From Alphaproteobacteria bacterium (GTDB lineage Bacteria > Pseudomonadota > Alphaproteobacteria > Rickettsiales > UBA1997), in the NCBI GenBank assembly GCA_016869775.1, contig VGDJ01000042.1, positions 1 to 9,281 of the forward strand: 9,281 bases of DNA, written 5' to 3'. This document shows positions 6,106-9,281 of this stretch, piece by piece. The position numbers and the translations under genes were made by a program. Under the pieces are notes generated by a model. That model saw only the letters and a list, made by a program, of their open reading frames with translations, ran no database searches and was not told where the DNA came from. How positions within the stretch are numbered: position 1 is the stretch's first letter; every line of letters begins with the position of its first letter.

Positions 6106-6507
6106 ATGAACGAACAAAAATCATTCGCTGAGAGATACGGCAAAAAAAGTTCTTATACTTCATCTAACCTCACTTCAGGTTCATCTTCTCAAGAAGATAA
6201 ATCACAAGCCTCTAATTCCAATCCTGACGGCATTAACAATATTCTTGATCAAAATGCCAAGAAAGCCGTTGATCCTCAAAAAAGAGCTTTGGCCCAATAC
6301 ATATATCTAGTAAAGGGTGTTGATGCTGGGCGCAATGCTTGGTACTATGTTTTGGTGGAGAGATTGAAAGTGCAACTTTTTTTAAAAGCTCTAAATGATG
6401 AAATTATTCATCTCGAAAAATACGGCAAAATATTATATTCAGCCTATGGAGATGAGCCACCAGCTAATATTACTCAGTTGGTTAAAGATGAATATGGCAT
6501 TGAATAG
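6106..6507 (+). CDS. uncharacterised protein with disordered N-terminus and compact C-terminal domain
   Basis: This 133-residue protein has no signal peptide or membrane helix, so it is probably cytoplasmic. Residues 1-55 are Ser/Gln/Asn-rich and look disordered (SSYTSSNLTSGSSSQEDKSQ). Residues about 58-133 look like a folded domain: RALAQYIYLVKGVDAGRNAWYYVLVERLKVQLFLKAL, then IIHLEKYGKILYSAYGDEPPANITQLVKDEYGIE. The rich aromatic content and the WYYVLV and YSAYGDEPP blocks suggest real conservation. I have an impression that similar proteins occur in alphaproteobacteria but cannot name a family. It lies between the small lipoprotein and ctpA in the same direction, with short gaps (23 and 53 bases), so it may belong to an envelope-related operon. 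No function is assigned. Confidence 0.8.
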   Translation: MNEQKSFAERYGKKSSYTSSNLTSGSSSQEDKSQASNSNPDGINNILDQNAKKAVDPQKRALAQYIYLVKGVDAGRNAWYYVLVERLKVQLFLKALNDEIIHLEKYGKILYSAYGDEPPANITQLVKDEYGIE

Positions 6508-6560
6508 TTTCTGATTCATTCTCACTTCAAATCTAGCAATAATTTAACAGTTCAATCTTT

Positions 6561-7892
6561 ATGAAAGCCCTTAAACTTAGTTTAATAATTTTTGCTTCCA
6601 CTTTGTTGGGTTTTTTTTCGGCAATTTCTTTTGCACAAATAAGTTCCAATAAATCTTTGTCATCGAAATCTAAATATTCTGATAAATTTATTGAGCAGGT
6701 TTTGGAAAGGGTCAAAAAAGATTATGTCGATGAAAAATCTAACGACCAATTATATGAATCTGCTGTCTCGGGTATATTATCATCTCTTGATCCGCACTCA
6801 TCATTCTTAAATTCTGAAGATCTCAAAGAAATGTCGATTCACACTAAAGGTGAGTTTGGTGGAGTTGGAATCGAAATTACCACTGAAATGTCAGTTGCAA
6901 AAGTGGTTTCGGCAATTGACGATACTCCTGCATACAGAGCGGGAATTAAATCTGGAGATTATATAATCAGAATCGATGGTAAATCTAGCTATGGCATGAA
7001 AATAGATGAAATTGTTAAAAAAATCCGCGGTAAGCCAAATACGCCAGTTAAATTAACCATTTTCCGAAAAGGCGAAAAAGAGCCTCTCGAAAAAACAATT
7101 ATTCGTCGCATCATTAAAATTAAACCTATAAAAGCTAAGAGATTCAACGATGTAGCCTACATAAAAATAACTACTTTTTCTGAAAAAACCTTTGAAAACC
7201 TTCAATCTGAATTGAAAAAACTTAAAACTTTGATTGGTGAAAAAAATCTTAAAGGATTGGTGCTCGATTTGCGTAACAATCCCGGTGGATTGCTCGATCA
7301 AGCAATTGATGTTAGCGCTGGTTTTTTAGATAAGGGTAAAGCGGTAGTCTCAATTAAGAGTAGGGCCGGCCTTATCAAAGAATTCCAAACTGACAACAAT
7401 CAATCACTTGTTCCAAATTTGCCGATTGTGGTCTTAATCAATGAAGGTTCGGCTTCTGCTTCTGAAATCGTTGCTGGCGCTCTTCAAGATCATAAAAGAG
7501 CGGTTGTAATGGGAACTAAATCTTTTGGTAAAGGTTCAGTTCAAACAATTATTCCGTTGGATAGTAATCAAGGAGCCATAAAAATGACCACAGCTCTTTA
7601 TTATACTCCTTTGGGTCGCTCAATTCAAGCTACCGGAATTGAACCCGATATCGAGCTCACTCAAGCTTCCATAGAAAAGCAAAAAATTAATGAGAGAGAA
7701 TCGGAAGCTGATTTAAAAGGCCATATCGAAATCGAAATTCAGCAGGCTATTGAAAAATCAACCAAAACAATTTCTGAAAAAAACAAAATTGCTGATGATA
7801 ATATCGAGGTTTACCAAAAAGATTATCAACTTGCTAGAGCATTGGATTTAATCCGTGGCATCAGTTTATATAATTCTATTATCAAAAAATAA
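6561..7892 (+). CDS. ctpA: carboxy-terminal processing protease, S41 family (CtpA)
   Basis: This 443-residue periplasmic serine protease has a signal peptide (MKALKLSLIIFASTLLGFFSAISFAQ), an N-terminal helical region with SLDPHSSFL at 75-83, a PDZ domain at about 95-170 (GEFGGVGIEI, AGIKSGDYIIRIDG), and an S41 catalytic core at about 195-365. The nucleophile is Ser299 in EGSASASEIVAGALQD and the general base is Lys324 in GTKSFGKGSVQ, with Gln328 as third residue; the 25-residue Ser-Lys spacing equals that of known Ctp proteases. Family members trim C-termini and regulate peptidoglycan hydrolases or outer-membrane proteins. The stop shares one base with the next start (TAATG), coupling it to the SurA-like gene. 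The C-terminal 75 residues are charged and helical. Active-site motifs are complete. Confidence 0.96.
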   Translation: MKALKLSLIIFASTLLGFFSAISFAQISSNKSLSSKSKYSDKFIEQVLERVKKDYVDEKSNDQLYESAVSGILSSLDPHSSFLNSEDLKEMSIHTKGEFGGVGIEITTEMSVAKVVSAIDDTPAYRAGIKSGDYIIRIDGKSSYGMKIDEIVKKIRGKPNTPVKLTIFRKGEKEPLEKTIIRRIIKIKPIKAKRFNDVAYIKITTFSEKTFENLQSELKKLKTLIGEKNLKGLVLDLRNNPGGLLDQAIDVSAGFLDKGKAVVSIKSRAGLIKEFQTDNNQSLVPNLPIVVLINEGSASASEIVAGALQDHKRAVVMGTKSFGKGSVQTIIPLDSNQGAIKMTTALYYTPLGRSIQATGIEPDIELTQASIEKQKINERESEADLKGHIEIEIQQAIEKSTKTISEKNKIADDNIEVYQKDYQLARALDLIRGISLYNSIIKK

Positions 7893-8872
7893 TGAGAGGT
7901 TTGTTGGGGTTATTTTTGTTAGCATTTTGCTTTCCAGCATTTGCCAAAGATAATCCCAACCCAATCATTTCAGGCGCTTCTAAACTTGACTTCGCAAAAT
8001 TATCCCCAACTTACAAATCATCATCAAAATTTTCACAAATTTTTGTAAATCACAAAATTATTACCCAAAATGAGGTTTCTGATAGATTAAAATTTTTAAT
8101 CAAATCGGGCAGAGTTAAGCTAAATTCAAAAGAACTTAAAAATTCTTGGCAAAAAATTTTGATTGAGCGCATGATAGAAGAAGAGTTAATCCGTCAAAAA
8201 GCGCAGCTCTATAAACTTCAAATTGATCGTTCTCAAATTGATGAATATGTCGATAATTATGCTAAAAAATACTTTGTAAATTTTAAAAATTTTTTAAATT
8301 TTTTAAAAAATAATCAACTCACCTTAGAAAGTTTTCAAAATCAAATTGAAGCCGAGATAATTTGGCAAAAAATAATTGAAGAGGTCGTAAGGCCAACAAT
8401 TAGCGTTAGTATGATTGAAACTAAAGAATGGCTCGAAAAAGAAAAAATTACCGGTCAAAATCAAAAATATTTATTGATAGATTATTTGATTGGGAATGAT
8501 TCAAATTCTGGGGCTTTGGCAAATAGTTTTTATCAAGAATTAAAGTTCAAAAAAGATTTTATAAAAATTTTTGAAAAAATCGTTCGAGTTAATTTGCGCA
8601 ACTCCGAAAATATTGGATGGTTGTGGAGTTTTGAACTAAATATAAAAATTTTAGACAAAATTAAAAATTTGAAAATCAATGAATTTTCAGAGCCAGTACT
8701 TCTTGAAGATGGTTGGCACATTTATGAGTTGCGTGACAAAAAAACTGATTTTAACATTTCTCATAACGAGCTTGAATATGTTAAAAATCAAATTATTGGT
8801 CGTAAACTTGAGATGGCCACCAAAAATTTTCTAAACGATCTAAAAAAACGCGCTTTTATTAGATTTGAATAA
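7892..8872 (+). CDS. SurA-like periplasmic chaperone with one parvulin-type PPIase domain
   Basis: This 326-residue protein has a signal peptide (MRGLLGLFLLAFCFPAFA, cleavage before Lys19). It then shows a SurA-type N-terminal domain: IFVNHKIITQNEVSDRLKFLIKSG at about 50-73 resembles the VVN...IT..E...R opening of SurA, followed by long amphipathic helices to about residue 170 (ERMIEEELIRQKAQLYKLQID). A parvulin-like domain spans about 190-285; its second half is clear (NIGWLWSFEL...NEFSEPVLLEDGWHIYELRDKK), while its first half lacks the usual (A)RHIL sequence. It has one such domain against two in E. coli SurA (428 aa). Expected role is folding outer-membrane proteins in the periplasm. It starts inside the ctpA stop codon (TAATG). 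PpiD/PrsA-type proteins are alternatives, but there is no membrane anchor or lipobox. Confidence 0.82.
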   Translation: MRGLLGLFLLAFCFPAFAKDNPNPIISGASKLDFAKLSPTYKSSSKFSQIFVNHKIITQNEVSDRLKFLIKSGRVKLNSKELKNSWQKILIERMIEEELIRQKAQLYKLQIDRSQIDEYVDNYAKKYFVNFKNFLNFLKNNQLTLESFQNQIEAEIIWQKIIEEVVRPTISVSMIETKEWLEKEKITGQNQKYLLIDYLIGNDSNSGALANSFYQELKFKKDFIKIFEKIVRVNLRNSENIGWLWSFELNIKILDKIKNLKINEFSEPVLLEDGWHIYELRDKKTDFNISHNELEYVKNQIIGRKLEMATKNFLNDLKKRAFIRFE

Positions 8873-8891
8873 TTAAATTAAATTCAATTTT

Positions 8892-9281
8892 ATGACAAAT
8901 AATAGTGAAGGAATCGAAATTTCTAATGCTGCTCCCCAAACTTTATTTAATCGACCTCCTTCCCCTCCATTAACACCTCACCCATCAGATACAGAATATG
9001 ATCATGAGTTGACAAAACCTAAACCATTAGGTACAGGGAATAATAATAGTAATCAAAGAAAAGAACCTGATAAAGGAGCTGAAACTCTTAGACGACTCCG
9101 CGCTCTACGAGAGCGCGCAAAACCAGCTTCTAGCGCTCCACAAACTTCACCATCACCAGCTTCTAGCGCTCCACAAACTCCACCAACACCAGCTTCTAGC
9201 GCTCCACAAACTTCACCATCACCAGCTTCTCGCGCTCGACAAACTCCATCAACACAAGCTTCTAGCGCTCGACAAACTCCA
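8892..9281 (+). CDS. proline/serine-rich tandem-repeat protein, 3' partial
   Basis: An ATG at 8892 opens a frame with no stop to the window's end (130 codons). There is no signal peptide. Residues 1-60 are polar and Pro-rich (NRPPSPPLTPHPSD), 61-77 are basic and helical (GAETLRRLRALRERAK), and from 78 an 11-residue unit repeats: PASSAPQTSPS, PASSAPQTPPT, PASSAPQTSPS, PASRARQTPST, QASSARQTP... The repeat DNA is near 52% GC, far richer than neighbouring genes, suggesting separate origin or repeat-driven composition. It begins 19 bases after the SurA-like stop without a Shine-Dalgarno and may be read with it. Such proteins are often linkers, surface stalks or secreted effectors; nothing visible decides which. 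The missing C-terminus may hold the functional domain. Confidence 0.7.
   Translation, partial: MTNNSEGIEISNAAPQTLFNRPPSPPLTPHPSDTEYDHELTKPKPLGTGNNNSNQRKEPDKGAETLRRLRALRERAKPASSAPQTSPSPASSAPQTPPTPASSAPQTSPSPASRARQTPSTQASSARQTP
9099..9117. repeat. perfect GC-rich inverted repeat inside the repeat-protein gene
   Basis: Arms CGCGCTCT (9099-9106) and AGAGCGCG (9110-9117) pair perfectly over 8 bp around the loop ACG. It encodes part of LRALRERA just before the tandem repeats. No T-run follows, so it is not an intrinsic terminator. It is the strongest short hairpin I noticed in the window. Confidence 0.7.
9123..9281 (+). repeat. 33-bp in-frame tandem repeat, at least 4.8 copies
   Basis: Units begin at 9123, 9156, 9189, 9222 and 9255 (the last cut by the window end). 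Units 1 and 3 are identical; unit 2 differs from them at two bases; units 4 and 5 carry CCA-to-CGA and other changes. Every unit is exactly 11 codons, so copy-number changes keep the frame. The units are contiguous with no spacers, which excludes a CRISPR array. Confidence 0.95.

Noticed and set aside
7053..7301. Minus-strand ORF of 82 codons inside ctpA
   Set aside because: It is antisense to the well-conserved S41 core and lacks its own motifs.
9123..9281. Regular 33-bp repeats that could suggest a CRISPR array
   Set aside because: The units are contiguous without spacers, are not dyad-type CRISPR repeats, and stay in frame inside an open coding region.
1..9281. tRNA, rRNA, insertion sequence, toxin-antitoxin or phage genes
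   Set aside because: The window is almost fully occupied by the genes listed, and none shows transposase, integrase, toxin or structural-RNA features.

Overview
The window is a gene-dense, AT-rich stretch of bacterial chromosome. By eye it is about 30% GC, with many A/T-ending codons and almost no Shine-Dalgarno motifs. The protein set fits a reduced-genome alphaproteobacterium, most likely on or near the Rickettsiales branch: an MsbA-type ABC exporter, MlaA/MlaC, a short-form IspG, a CtpA protease and a one-parvulin SurA-like chaperone. Two tiny proteins, a lipoprotein with an SPCVS...PCGPKKPIN motif and a basic protein ending in LRENLSRRK, also recall that group. Tyrosine (tyrA) and biotin (bioC) genes suggest it is metabolically richer than Rickettsia proper. 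The placement is an inference from gene content, not from a phylogeny.

Layout. Bases 1-921 (+) hold the C-terminal part of an ABC exporter and a small basic protein whose start overlaps its stop. Bases 927-5777 (-) form a tight six-gene unit, read tyrA, ispG, bioC, a TPR protein, mlaA, mlaC. It converges on the first block with only 5 bases between the ends. Bases 5778-5908 are the only substantial gap, a divergent intergenic region with three tandem copies of a 13-bp AT-rich element. Bases 5909-9281 (+) hold a 57-aa lipoprotein gene, an unrecognised conserved-looking 133-aa protein, ctpA, a surA-like gene sharing one base with ctpA, and the start of a proline/serine-rich repeat protein that runs off the end.

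How the genes fit together. Much of the window serves the cell envelope. The exporter probably flips lipid, and MlaA/MlaC handle phospholipid at the outer membrane and in the periplasm. CtpA and the SurA-like protein handle periplasmic proteolysis and outer-membrane protein folding, and the small lipoprotein is probably envelope-anchored. IspG supplies isoprenoid precursors, including the lipid carrier for wall synthesis. TyrA and BioC are biosynthetic passengers in the same transcription unit.

The least explained parts are the repeat protein at the right edge with its GC-rich hairpin, the 13-bp repeats in the divergent promoter region, and the two small uncharacterised genes at 5909-6507. 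I found no strong sign of a defence system, mobile element, CRISPR array, tRNA or rRNA.
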